Assembly: GCF_040869045.1 (NCBI RefSeq)
Contig: NC_090319.1
Span: forward strand, 267,484,897 to 267,548,896
Source of the DNA: Eurosta solidaginis
Lineage: Eukaryota > Arthropoda > Insecta > Diptera > Tephritidae
Length of the DNA: 64,000 nucleotides
Direction of reading: 5' to 3'
The notes beneath the pieces were generated by a model. It had not been told where the DNA came from. It worked only from the letters and a program-made list of their open reading frames with translations, and made no database searches. Both the position numbers and the translations under genes were made by a program. Shown here piece by piece: positions 44,433 to 57,000 of this stretch (its first letter is position 1; each line of letters starts with the position of its first letter).

Positions 44433-45506
44433 AGCACGAAAAGGAGCTGCCTATATGCCGCTATGTCTGAATTTGGTTTCCCCGCAAAACTTATACGGCT
44501 GTGCAAAATGACGTTGAGCAACACCATCAGCTCAGTCAGAATTGGGAAGGACCTCTCCGAGCCGTTCGAAACTAAACGAGGTTTCAGACAGGGTGACCCC
44601 CTATCGTGCGATTTCTTTAATTTGATGCTGGAGAAAATTATATTAGCTGCAGAACTTAACCGCACTGGAACAATATACTATAAAAGCGTGCAATTACTGG
44701 CATATGCTGATGACATTGATATCATCGGCCTAAACACCCGCGCTGTTAGTTCTGCTTACTCCAAGCTGGAAAAAGAAGCGGTAAAGATGGGTTTGATGGT
44801 GAATGAGGACAAAACGAAGTACCTGCTGTCATCGAGCAAAGAGTCAGCGCATATGCGCCTTGGCAACCACGCTACTGTTGGCAGCCATAATTTCGAAATA
44901 GTAAAAGACTTCGTTTATTTGGGAACCAGCATCAACACTAGCAACAACATCAGCACTGAAATCCAGCGAAGAATCAATCTTGCCAATAAATGCTACTTTG
45001 GACTAGGTAGGCAATTGAAAAGTAAAGTCCTCTCTCGGCGAACGAAAATCATACTCTACAAGTCACTTATCGTACCCGTCCTGCTATATGGGGCAGAAGC
45101 ATGGACCATGACAACAGCAGATGAAGCGGCTTTGGGAGTGTTCGAGAGAAAAGTTCTTCGAAAGATTTATGGACCTCTACGCGTTGGCGATGGCGAGTAC
45201 CGAAGAAGATTTAATGATGAGCTGTACGAGCTATACGCAGACATCAACATAGTCCAGCGAATTAAAACGCAGCGGCTGCGCTGGCTAGGCCATGTTATGC
45301 GAATGAAAGATGATGCTCCGGCCAAGAAAGTGTTTCTATCGGAACCCGCCTATGGAAGCAGAGGTAGAGGGCGGCCCCCACTCCGTTGGAAGGACCAGGT
45401 GGAAAACGATTTAAACTCCCTTGGTGTGACCAATTGGCGCCGGTTGGCGGAGCGAAGGAGCGACTGGCGCGCCTTGTTGGACGGCCATAACCGTTTAGAC
45501 GGTTAA
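44433..45506 (+). CDS. Partial ORF2 (reverse transcriptase C-terminal half) of RTE-like LINE
   Basis: The frame is open from the truncation point to TAA at 45504-45506; an internal Met at 44463 gives 347 residues. Numbered from that Met: 'KRGFRQGDPLSCDFFNLML' (38-56), the intact catalytic box YADD (81-84), 'MGLMVNEDKTKYL' (109-121), 'FVYLGTSIN' (150-158), 'KIILYKSLIVPVLLYGAEAW' (195-214), 'FERKVLRKIYGP' (227-238), 'RLRWLGHVMRM' (271-281), 'RGRGRPPLRWKDQVENDL' (300-317). There is no stop or frameshift in 358 codons. The N-terminal endonuclease and RT fingers are missing, so it is inactive by truncation and not by decay. This suggests a recent insertion. Confidence 0.88.
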   Translation, partial: STKRSCLYAAMSEFGFPAKLIRLCKMTLSNTISSVRIGKDLSEPFETKRGFRQGDPLSCDFFNLMLEKIILAAELNRTGTIYYKSVQLLAYADDIDIIGLNTRAVSSAYSKLEKEAVKMGLMVNEDKTKYLLSSSKESAHMRLGNHATVGSHNFEIVKDFVYLGTSINTSNNISTEIQRRINLANKCYFGLGRQLKSKVLSRRTKIILYKSLIVPVLLYGAEAWTMTTADEAALGVFERKVLRKIYGPLRVGDGEYRRRFNDELYELYADINIVQRIKTQRLRWLGHVMRMKDDAPAKKVFLSEPAYGSRGRGRPPLRWKDQVENDLNSLGVTNWRRLAERRSDWRALLDGHNRLDG

Positions 45507-45526
45507 GCGCCAATTAAGTAAGTAAG
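44433..45526 (+). mobile_element. 5'-truncated RTE-like LINE nested in the outer LINE
   Basis: It starts abruptly inside ORF2 codons right after the TSD and ends with a short tandem tail (TAAG)n at 45515-45526, directly followed by the second TSD copy. Short 3' UTRs and microsatellite tails are typical of RTE-clade elements. It is 1094 bp long. The related decayed copy at 19390-20790 lies on the minus strand. Confidence 0.88.
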
Positions 45527-45546
45527 TAACGGTGACGTAGATATAA

Positions 45547-46735
45547 CTACTTAGAGAATCGTTGGGTAGCAACGATAAAGTTCCGAATGTTCCCGATCTC
45601 AACCTTGGATAGCTGCTCGGGAGATCCAAGTGAGTCACGACCGAAATACTTTCGCCTAGTTCTGGAAAAAGCTGGGCAGTCAAGCATAAAGTGATTTGGT
45701 GATTCCACCTCATCATCCTCCATACAGCTGCAGCAGGATGGAGTTTCCAAAATATTGAGACGTACCGCATGGATACCCATGGGACAGTGCCCTGTCAAAA
45801 CCCCAATGACCATTGATAGGTGAGCCTTAGTGAACCCAATTATTTCAGCAGACCTCCTGCCATCCACTTTCGGCCAGAAGGATCTTGATATCCTGCAAGA
45901 CGTAGTGTCCGCCCAACGTTTGCTGAGCTGACTAGAGGCCCAGCTATAGAAGAGCAATCCACAGGTGGCAAGCGGAATCCCGAAATCCCTACAGCCATCT
46001 TCATCCGGTTCAGTTGTACCGATTCGGGCTAAGAGATCCGCTTGACAGTTACCCGGAATATCACTATGGCCCGGGACCCAGATAATCTTAATTGTAAAAT
46101 AATTCGATGCAATCGCAAGTGAGGTCAGGCACTCCCAGACCACCCTTGATCGCACTGTAGTTAAGCTCAAGGCCTTTATAGCCGCTTTGCTATCAGAGTA
46201 GTTGTTAAATTCCCTAACCGTAGTAGCGCTGGATAGCATTTCATCCACCGCATCCTTAATCGCAGCAACTTCCGCTTGGAATACATTGCAGTGATCAGCC
46301 AACTTAAACTTGCGGCTTACATTTAGCTCTTGACAAAAGACCCCCCCGCCAACCTTTCCGTCCAACTTCTACCCATCCGTGAACAAGTTAACCGGTCCCA
46401 TGCCCCAGATAATTCCTCTTCTCCACTCCTCCGTCGGGGGAATGACTGGGGTGAAGGTTGTATAGGGAGCGGCCACCGGCATGCAATAGTCCGTCCTGTC
46501 CGGGATAAAGTCGAAACTAGTAAGAATGCTAGAGTGTCCGAAATCAGAAAGCATATAACCCATATCACGAAGCCTGACCAACGACCGGGCCGTGGCTGCC
46601 TTTCCCGCAATATCTACTGGATGTATATTCAGCATGACATTCAGTGCCAAGGTAGGTGTTGTTCTCATAGCGCCACTGATACCGATAAGCGCCGTCCGTT
46701 GCACTGTCCAGTGCTTTCCACCAGACCAGCACCCC
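45547..46735 (-). pseudogene. ORF2 C-terminal part (RNase H and Cys/His tail) of I/LOA-group LINE
   Basis: Minus-strand frame from the truncation at 46735, with one in-frame TAG (46366-46368) in the first RNase H block. Upstream is the RT thumb/linker ('TALIGISGAMRTTPTLAL', 'LNIHPVDI'). RNase H follows: 'LFTDG' with the first Asp, Glu in 'VFQAEVAAIKDAV', Asp in 'NYSDSKAAIKAL', His and last Asp in 'WVPGHSDIPGNCQADLLA'. All four active-site acids are present. Then comes 'SCCSCMEDDEVESPNHFMLDC', a CCHC-like tail. RNase H in ORF2 places it in the I superfamily (I, LOA, R1), not Jockey. Apart from the stop the frame is intact. Confidence 0.85.
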
Positions 46736-46748
46736 AATTACTTAGCTA

Positions 46749-47094
46749 ACAAAATCAAACAAAAAAAAAAAATTATATTGAAACTGGTTTAAGTCCACTG
46801 AAATAAACTTATTATTTAAAATTTATTTAAAATTTATTATTATTAATTATTATCTGGAAGAAGCAATTCATAAAAGATTAAAAAGCTCTAGTGGCGAACC
46901 TGTAAATTGGCTAAGGATATGCTGGATTCGATTTGTAAAAAATGCACCCTATAAAATGCTTTATAAAGAATCTACGGAAGTGGATAAAGAGTTCAAAATA
47001 CTTGATTACCTTGTGGGGGAAGACCAGCGACCTTCAACAAAATAAAATTAACACCATTATACAAAAATGTACGTCCCATTTCAACTCCTTAATA
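46749..47094. other. AT-rich spacer with a short word shared with 47.84 kb
   Basis: 'GAAACTGGTTTAAGTCCA' at 46780-46797 recurs at 47840-47857. Nothing else is recognised. Confidence 0.45.
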
Positions 47095-47505
47095 AGAGGT
47101 CGATTTTTATGGACGAATGTTAACCGATATCGCGCCATCGATTTTTCGATATGATTTGGGCTCAGGAAAAAAAGTTCCACTACGCATACCCAAAAAAGTA
47201 ATTTTCGGGCCTGCAAAAAAAAATGACGGAAGGGTAAATTTTTCGACCAAAACACTCCCCAAAACCCAAAAAATATTTTTTATCTTCAGAAAACTGTTGT
47301 AAAAACGTTGGCGTTAACAGTTTTTTGAAAAAAATATTTTTTGGGTTTTGGGGTGTGTTTTGGTCGAAAAATTTGCCCTTTCGTCATTTTTTTTGCCGGC
47401 TCGAAAATTATTTTTTTTGGGTATGCGTTGTGGAATTTTTTTTCCTGAGCCCAAATCCTATCGAAAAATCAATGGCGCGATATCGGTTAATAAATCGACC
47501 CAGTC
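47095..47505. mobile_element. Hairpin (fold-back) MITE-like element
   Basis: The left arm (about 47095-47300) and right arm (about 47312-47505) are near-perfect reverse complements with only ~12 bp between them. Ends are 'GGTCGATTT' and its complement. Internal matches include 'TTAACCGATATCGCGCCAT', 'CGACCAAAACAC' and 'CCCAAAACCCAAAAAATATT'. Frames on both strands (for example 47117-47302 plus and 47034-47255 minus) are mirror images created by the palindrome. There is no transposase. Confidence 0.8.
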
Positions 47506-47951
47506 TAATATACAACTTATGCACCATGAATATTTTAGCAACCTCACACATAATCTAAATGAGGAGAAATAATATGGCTAAATCTTCAACATTATCCTTA
47601 ATAAATAAATGAATGTAAATTAGATTTTTTGATAAATGAATTAATATTTATTTTTAAAAATATTTTTTTAATTACATAATTAAAAATCTGTATCTAACTT
47701 GAAAACTTCCCCATTTATTTTAAAGCTATTACATTCATCTACGTCAAAGATAAAATATTTACAATTTCTATTATTTAATTTCTTAAAAATAAGTGGGCTT
47801 ATTCCTTCTCACAAACAAAATAGTAATTTTATTAATTTTGAAACTGGTTTAAGTCCATTTTAGGTTCTGAAACAGCTTATTTTGATAGTAAAATTTACAA
47901 AACATATTACGTTATATATTCTAACATGTTTAAGGTCACAAAGCCATAAAA
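47506..47951. other. AT-rich spacer, nothing recognised
   Basis: Apart from the shared 18-bp word at 47840 no structure is seen before the start of the last CTR element. Confidence 0.4.
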
Positions 47952-48099
47952 AACAAGTAAGGAAGGCTAAGTTCGGGTGTAACCGAACATTACATACTCA
48001 GTTGAGAGCTGTGGAGACAAAGTAAGGGAAAATCACTATGTTGTAAACAGAACCTAGCGTAACCCTGGAATGCGTTTGTATGACATGTGTATCAAATGG

Positions 48100-51000
48100 A
48101 AGGTATTAAAGAGTATTTTAAGAGAGAGTATGCCATAGTTCTATGGATGGACGCCTTTTCGAGATATCGCCATAAAGATGGACCACGGGTGACTCTAGAA
48201 TTGGTTTGTACGATATGAGTATCAAGCGAAAGGTGTTAATAAGTGTTTTAAGAGAGAGTGGGCTTTAGTTGTATGGGTGGACGCCTTTTCGAGATATCGC
48301 CATAAAGATGGACCAGGGGTGAAGTTGGGGTCTAGAATTTGTTTGAACTATATGGGTATCAAATGAAAGGTGCTAATGAGTATTTTAAAAGGGAGTGGGC
48401 CTTAGTTCTATGGGTGGACGCCTTTTCGGGATATCGCCATAAACGTGGACCAGGGGTGACTCTAGAATTTATTTTGTACGATATGGGTATCAAATGAAAG
48501 GTATTAATGAGTATTTTAAAAGGGCGCGGGCCTTAGTTCTATAGATGGACGCCTTTTCGAGATATCGCCATAAAGGTGGACCAGAGGTGAAGGTGGGGTC
48601 TAGAATTTGTTTGTACTATATGGGTATCAAATGAAAGGTGCTAATGAGTATTTTAAAAGGGAGTGGGCCTTAGTTATATAGGTGGACGCCTTTTCGGAAT
48701 ATCGTTATAAAAGTGGACCAGGGTTGACTCTAGAATGCGCTTGTACAATATGCGTATCAAACGAAAGGTGTTATTAAGTGTTTTAAAAGGGAGTGGGCCT
48801 TAGTTCTATGGGTGGACGCCTTTTCGGGATATCGCCATAAACGTGGACCAGGGGTGATTCTAGAATTTATTTTGTACGATATGGGTATCAAATGAAAGGT
48901 ATTAATGAGTATTTTAAAAGGGCTCGGGCCTTAGTTCTATAGATGGACGCCTTTTCGAGATATCGCCATAAAGATGGACCACGGGTGACTCTAGAATTGG
49001 TTTGTACGATATGAGTATCAAGCGAAAGGTGCTAATGAGTATTTTAAGAGGGCGTGGGCCTTAGTTCTATATGTGGACGCCTTTTCGAGATATCGCCATA
49101 AAGGTGGACCAGAGGTGAAGGTGGGGCCTAGAATTTGTTTGTACTATATGGGTATCAAATGAAAGGTGTTAATGAGTATTTTAAAAGGGAGTGGGCCTTA
49201 GTTCTATGGGTGGACGCCTTTTCGGGATATCGCCATAAACGTGGACCAGGGGTGACTCTAGAATTTATTTTGTACGATATGGGTATCAAATGAAAGGTAT
49301 TAATGAGTATTTTAAAAGGGCGTGGGCCTAAGTTCTATAGATGGACGCCTTTTCGAGATATCGCCATAAAGATGGACCACGGGTGACTCTAGAATTGGTT
49401 TGTACGATATGAGTATCAGGTGAAAGGTGTTAATGAGTATTTTAAGAGGCCGTGGGCCTTAGTTCTATATGTGGACGCCTTTTCGAGATATCGCCATAAA
49501 GGTGGACCAGAGGTGAAGGTGGGGTCTAGAATTTGTTTGTACTATGTGGGTATCAAATGAAAGGTGTTACTGAGCATTTTAAAAGGGAGCGGGTCTTAGT
49601 TCTATAGGTGGACGCCTTTTCGGAATATCGTTATAAAAGTGGACCAGGGTTGACTCTAGAATGCGCTTGTACAATATGCGTATCAAACGAAAGGTGTTAA
49701 TAAGTGTTTTAAAAGGGAGTGGGCCTTAGTTCTATGGGTGGACGCCTTTTCGAGATATCGCCATAAACGTGGACCACGGGTGACTCTAGAATTGGTTTGT
49801 ACGATATGAGTATCAAGCGAAAGGTGTTAATAAGTGTTTTAAAAGGGAGTGGGCTTTAGTTGTATGGGTGGACGCCTTTTCGAGATATCGCCATAAAGAT
49901 GGACCAGGGGAGAAGTTGGGGTCTAGAATTTGTTTGTACTATATGGGTATCAAATGAAAGGTGTTAATAAGTGTTTTAAAAGGGAGTGGGCCTTAGTTCT
50001 ATGGGTGGACGCCTTTTCGGGATATCGCCATAAACGTGGACCAGGGGTGACTCTATAATTTATTTTGTACGATATAGGTATCAAATGAAAGGTATTAATG
50101 AGTATTTTAAAAGGGCGTGGGCCTAAGTTCTATAGATGGACGCCTTTTCGAGATATCGCCATAATCGTGGACCAGGGGTGACTCTAGAATTTATTTTGTA
50201 CGATATGGGTATCAAATGAAAGGTATTAATGAGTATTTTAAAAGGGCGCGCTCCTAAGTTCTATAGATGGACGCCTTTTCGAGATATCGCCATAAAGATG
50301 GACCAAGGGTGACTCTAGAATTGGTTTGTACGATATGAGTATCAAGTGAAAGGTGTTAATGAGTATTTTAAGAGGGTGTGGGCGCCTTTTCGAGATATCG
50401 CTATAAAGGTGGACCAGAGGTGACTCTAGAATTTGTTTGTACTATATGGGTATCAAATGAAAGGTGTTAATGAGTATTTTAAAAGGGAGTGGGCCTTAGT
50501 TCTATAGGTGGACGCCTTTTCGGAATATCGTTATAAAAGTGGACCAGGGTTGACTCTAGAATGCGCTTGTACAATATGCGTATCAAACGAAAGGTGTTAA
50601 TAAGTGTTTTAAAAGGGAGTGGGCCTTAGTTCTATGGGTGGACGCCTTTTCGGGATATCGCCATAAACGTGGACCAGGGGTGACTCTAGAATTTATTTTG
50701 TACGATATGGGTATCAAATGGAAGGTATTAATGAGTATTTTAAAAGGGCGTGGGCCTAAGTTCTATAGATGGACGCCTTTTCGAGATATCGCCATAAACG
50801 TGGACCAGGGGTGACTCTAGAATTTATTTTGTACGATATGGGTATCAAATGAAAGGTATTAATGAGTATTTTAAAAGGGCGCGGGGCTAAGTTCTATATA
50901 TGGACGCCTTTTCGAGATATCGCCATAAAGATGGACCAGGGGTGACTCTAGAATTGGTTTGTACGATATGAGTATCAAGTGAAAGGTGTTAATGAGTATT

Positions 51001-54000
51001 TTAAGAGGGTGTGGGCCTTAGTTCTATATGTGGACGCCTTTTCGAGATATCGCCATAAAGGTGGACCAGAGGTGACTCTAGAATTTGTTTGTACTATATG
51101 GGTATCAAATGAAAGGTGTTAATGAGCATTTTAAAAGGGAGTGGGCCTTAGTTCTATAAGTGGACGCCTTTTCGAGATATCGCCATAAAGGTGGACCAGA
51201 GGTGACTCTAGAATTTGTTTGTACTATATGGGTATCAAATGAAAGGTGTTAATGAGCATTTTAAAAGGGAGTGGGCCTTAGTTCTATAGGTGGACGCCTT
51301 TTCGAGATATCGCCATAAAGGTGGACCAGAGGTGACTCTAGAATTTGTTTGTACTATATGGGTATCAAATGAAAGGTATTAATGAGTATTTTAAAAGGGC
51401 GCGGGGCTAAGTTCTATATATGGACGCCTTTTCGAGATATCGCCATAAAGATGGACCAGGGGTGACTCTAGAGTTGGTTTGTACGATATGAGTATCAAGT
51501 GAAAGGTGTTAATGAGTATTTTAAGAGGGTGTGGGCCTTAGTTCTATATGTGGACGCCTTTTCGAGATATCGCCATAAAGGTGGACCAGGGGTGATTCTA
51601 GAATTTATTTTGTACGATATGGGTATCAAATGAAAGGTATTAATGAGTATTTTAAAAGGGCGCCGGGCTAAGTTCTATACATGGACGCCTTTTCGAGATA
51701 TCGCCATAAAGATGGACCAGGGGTGACTCTAGAATTGGTTTGTACGATATGAGTATCAAATGAAAGGTGTTAAAGAGCATTTTAAAAGGGAGTGGGCCTT
51801 AGTTCTATAGGTGGACGCCTTTTCGAGATATCGCCATAAAGGTGGACCAGAGGTGACTCTAGAATTTGTTTGTATTATATGGGTATCAAATGAAAGGTGT
51901 TAATGAGCATTTTAAAAGGGAGTGGGCCTTAGTTTTATAGGTGGACGCCTTTTCGAGATATCGCCATAAAGGTGGACCAGAGGTGACTCTAGAATTTGTT
52001 TGTACTATATGGGTATCAAATGAAAGGTATTAATGAGTATTTTAAAAGGGCGCGGGGCTAAGTTCTATATATGGACGCCTTTTCGAGATATCGCCATAAA
52101 GATGGACCAGGGGTGACTCTAGAATTGGTTTGTACGATATGAGTATCAAGTGAAAGGTGTTAATGAGTATTTTAAGAGGGTGTGGGCCTTAGTTCTATAT
52201 GTGGACGCCTTTTCGAGATATCGCCATAAAGGTGGACCAGGGGTGACTCTAGAATTTATTTTGTACGATATGGGTATCAAATGAAAGGTATTAATGAGTA
52301 TTTTAAAAGGGCGCCGGGCTAAGTTCTATATATGGACGCCTTTTCGAGATATCGCCATAAAGATGGACCAGGGGTGACTCTAGAATTGGTTTGTACGATA
52401 TGAGTATCAAGTGAAAGGTGTTAATGAGTATTTTAAGAGGGTGTGGGCCTTAGTTCTATATGTGGACGCCTTTTCTAGATATCGCCATAAAGGTGGACCA
52501 GAGGTGACTCTAGAATTTGTTTGTACTATATGGGTATCAAATGAAAGGTTTTAATGAGTATTTTAAAAGGGAGTGGGCCTTAGTTCTATAGGTGGACGCC
52601 TTTTCGGAATATCGTTATAAAAGTGGACCAGGGTTGACTCTAGAATGCGCTTGTACAATATGCGTATCAAACGAAAGGTGTTAATATGTGTTTTAAAAGG
52701 GAGTGGGCCTTAGTTCTATGGGTGGACGCCTTTTCGGGATATCGCCATAAACGTGGACCAGGGGTGACTCTAGAATTGGTTTGTACGATATGAGTATCAA
52801 GTGAAAGGTGTTAATGAGTATTTTAAGAGGGCGTGGGCCTTAGTTCTATATGTGGACGCCTTTTCGAGATATCGCCATAAAGGTGGACCAGAGGTGAAGG
52901 TGGGTTCTAGAATTTGTTTGTACTATATGGGTATCAAATGAAAGGTGTTAATGAGTATTTTAAGAGGGTGCGGGCCTTAGTTCTATATGTGGACGCCTTT
53001 TCGAGATATCGCCATAAAGGTGGACCAGAGGTGACTCTAGAATTTGTTTGTACTATATGGGTATCAAATGAAAGGTTATGAGTGTTTTAAAAGGGAGTGG
53101 GCCTTAGTTCTATGGGTGGACGCCTTTTCGGGATATCGCCATAAACGTGGACCAGGGGTGACTCTAGAATTTATTTTGCACGATATGGGTATCAAATGAA
53201 AGGTATTAATGAGTATTTTAAAAGGGCGTGTACCTAAGTTCTATATATGGATGCCTTTTCGAGATATCGCTTTTCGAGATATCGCCATAAACGTGGACCA
53301 GGGGTGACTCTAGAATTTATTTTGTACGATATGGGTATCAAATGAAAGGTATTAATGAGTATTTTAAAAGGGCGCGGGGCTAAGTTCTATATATGGACGC
53401 CTTTTCGAGATATCGCCATAAAGATGGACCAGGGGTGACTCTAGAATTGGTTTGTACGATATGAGTATCAAGTGAAAGGTGTTAATGAGTATTTTAAGAG
53501 GGTGTGGGCCTTAGTTCTATATGTGGACGCCTTTTCGAGATATCGCCATAAAGGTGGACCAGAGGTGACTCTAGAATTTGTTTGTACTATATGGGTATCA
53601 AATGAAAGGTGTTAATGAGCATTTTAAAAGGGAGTGGGCCTTAGTTCTATAAGTGGACGCCTTTTCGAGATATCGCCATAAAGGTGGACCAGAGGTGACT
53701 CTAGAATTTGTTTGTACTATATGGGTATCAAATGAAAGGTGTTAATGAGCATTTTAAAAGGGAGTGGGCCTTAGTTCTATAGGTGGACGCCTTTTCGAGA
53801 TATCGCCATAAAGGTGGACCAGAGGTGACTCTAGAATTTGTTTGTACTATATGGGTATCAAATGAAAGGTATTAATGAGTATTTTAAAAGGGCGCGGGGC
53901 TAAGTTCTATATATGGACGCCTTTTCGAGATATCGCCATAAAGATGGACCAGGGGTGACTCTAGAATTGGTTTGTACGATATGAGTATCAAGTGAAAGGT

Positions 54001-57000
54001 GTTAATGAGTATTTTAAGAGGGTGTGGGCCTTAGTTCTATATGTGGACGCCTTTTCGAGATATCGCCATAAAGGTGGACCAGGGGTGATTCTAGAATTTA
54101 TTTTGTACGATATGGGTATCAAATGAAAGGTGTTAATGAGCATTTTAAAAGGGAGTGGGCCTTAGTTCTATAAGTGGACGCCTTTTCGAGATATCGCCAT
54201 AAAGGTGGACCAGAGGTGACTCTAGAATTTGTTTGTACTATATGGCTATCAAATGAAAGGTGTTAATGAGCATTTTAAAAGGGAGTGGGCCTTAGTTCTA
54301 TAGGTGGACGCCTTTTCGAGATATCGCCATAAAGGTGGACCAGAGGTGACTCTAGAATTTGTTTGTACTATATGGGTATCAAATGAAAGGTATTAATGAG
54401 TATTTTAAAAGGGCGCCGGGCTAAGTTCTATATATGGACGCCTTTTCGAGATATCGCCATAAAGATGGACCAGGGGTGACTCTAGAATTGGTTTGTACGA
54501 TATGAGTATCAAATGAAAGGTGTTAATGAGCATTTTAAAAGGGAGTGGGCCTTAGTTCTATAGGTGGACGCCTTTTCGAGATATCGCCATAAAGGTGGAC
54601 CAGAGGTGTCTCTAGAATTTGTTTGTACTATATGAGTATCAAATGAAAGGTGTTAATGAGCATTTTAAAAGGGAGTGGGCCTTAGTTCTATAAGTGGACG
54701 CCTTTTCGAGATATCGCCATAAAGGTGGACCAGGGGTGATTCTAGAATTTATTTTGTACGATATGGGTATCAAATGAAAGGTGTTAATGAGCATTTTAAA
54801 AGGGAGTGGGCCTTAGTTCTATAAGTGGACGCCTTTTCGAGATATCGCCATAAAGGTGGACCAGAGGTGACTCTAGAATTTGTTTGTACTATATGGGTAT
54901 CAAATGAAAGGTGTTAATGAGCATTTTAAAAGGGAGTGGGCCTTAGTTCTATAGGTGGACGCCTTTTCGAGATATCGCCATAAAGGTGGACCAGAGGTGA
55001 CTCTAGAATTTGTTTGTACTATATGGGTATCAAATGAAAGGTATTAATGAGTATTTTAAAAGGGCGCCGGGCTAAGTTCTATATATGGACGCCTTTTCGA
55101 GATATCGCCATAAAGATGGACCAGGGGTGACTCTAGAATTGGTTTGTACGATATGAGTATCAAGTGAAAGGTGTTAATGAGTATTTTAAGAGGGTGTGGG
55201 CCTTAGTTCTATATGTGGACGCCTTTTCGAGATATCGCCATAAAGGTGGACCAGGGGTGATTCTAGAATTTATTTTGTACGATATGGGTATCAAATGAAA
55301 GGTGTTAATGAGCATTTTAAAAGGGAGTGGGCCTTAGTTCTATAAGTGGACGCCTTTTCGAGATATCGCCATAAAGGTGGACCAGAGGTGACTCTAGAAT
55401 TTGTTTGTACTATATGGGTATCAAATGAAAGGTGTTAATGAGCATTTTAAAAGGGAGTGGGCCTTAGTTCTATAGGTGGACGCCTTTTCGAGATATCGCC
55501 ATAAAGGTGGACCAGAGGTGACTCTAGAATTTGTTTGTACTATATGGGTATCAAATGAAAGGTATTAATGAGTATTTTAAAAGGGCGCCGGGCTAAGTTC
55601 TATATATGGACGCCTTTTCGAGATATCGCCATAAAGATGGACCAGGGGTGACTCTAGAATTGGTTTGTACGATATGAGTATCAAATGAAAGGTGTTAATG
55701 AGCATTTTAAAAGGGAGTGGGCCTTAGTTCTATAGGTGGACGCCTTTTCGAGATATCGCCATAAAGGTGGACCAGAGGTGACTCTAGAATTTGTTTGTAC
55801 TATATGGGTATCAAATGAAAGGTGTTAATGAGCATTTTAAAAGGGAGTGGGCCTTAGTTCTATAGGTGGACGCCTTTTCGAGATATCGCCATAAAGGTGG
55901 ACCAGAGGTGACTCTAGAATTTGTTTGTACTATATGGGTATCAAATGAAAGGTATTAATGAGTATTTTAAAAGGGCGCGGGGCTAAGTTCTATATATGGA
56001 CGCCTTTTCGAGATATCGCCATAAAGATGGACCAGGGGTGACTCTAGAATTGGTTTGTACGATATGAGTATCAAGTGAAAGGTGTTAATGAGTATTTTAA
56101 GAGGGTGTGGGCCTTAGTTCTATATGTGGACGCCTTTTCGAGATATCGCCATAAAGGTGGACCAGGGGTGACTCTAGAATTTATTTTGTACGATATGGGT
56201 ATCAAATGAAAGGTATTAATGAGTATTTTAAAAGGGCGCCGGGCTAAGTTCTATATATGGACGCCTTTTCGAGATATCGCCATAAAGATGGACCAGGGGT
56301 GACTCTAGAATTGGTTTGTGCGATATGAGTATCAAGTGAAAGGTGTTAATGAGTATTTTAAGAGGGTGTGGGCCTTAGTTCTATATGTGGACGCCCTTCC
56401 GAGATATCGCCATAAAGGTGGACCAGAGGTGACTCTAGAATTTGTTTGTACTATATGGGTATCAAATGAAAGGTTTTAATGAGTATTTTAAAAGGGAGTG
56501 GGCCTTAGTTCTATAGGTGGACGCCTTTTCGGAATATCGTTATAAGAGTGGACCAGGGTTGACTCTAGAATGCGCTTGTACAATATGCGTATCAAACGAA
56601 AGGTGTTAATATGTGTTTTAAAAGGGAGTGGGCCTTAGTTCTATGGGTGGACGCCTTTTCGGGATATCGCCATAAACGTGGACCAGGGGTGACTCTAGAA
56701 TTGGTTTGTACGATATGAGTATCAAGTGAAAGGTGTTAATGAGTATTTTAAGAGGGCGTGGGCCTTAGTTCTATATGTGGACGCCTTTTCGAGATATCGC
56801 CATAAAGGTGGACCAGAGGTGAAGGTGGGGTCTAGAATTTGTTTGTACTATATGGGTATCAAATGAAAGGTGTTAATGAGTATTTTAAGAGGGTGCGGGC
56901 CTTAGTTCTATATGTGGACGCCTTTTCGAGATATCGCCATAAAGGTGGACCAGAGGTGACTCTAGAATTTGTTTGTACTATATGGGTATCAAATGAAAGG

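Larger units (their letters stand above)
44329..46735 (-). mobile_element. 5'-truncated I/LOA-group LINE, with another LINE nested in its 3' UTR
   Basis: Bounded by the 13-bp TSD. The 3' end (at 44329) is an (AACCTAACCTAA)-type tail preceded by a UTR with 'TGTGGTATCACAACGGACC'. I recall UTRs of this style from fly LINEs. The coding part (46735-45547) is the ORF2 C-terminal region. Removing the nested insertion and one copy of its TSD leaves about 1.3 kb. Truncation at the 5' end is the normal outcome of target-primed reverse transcription. Confidence 0.85.

Noticed and set aside
47034..47572. Mirror-image frames 'KNLPFRHFF…' on both strands as a small gene family
   Set aside because: They arise because the region is a palindrome, so each arm reads the same on opposite strands.
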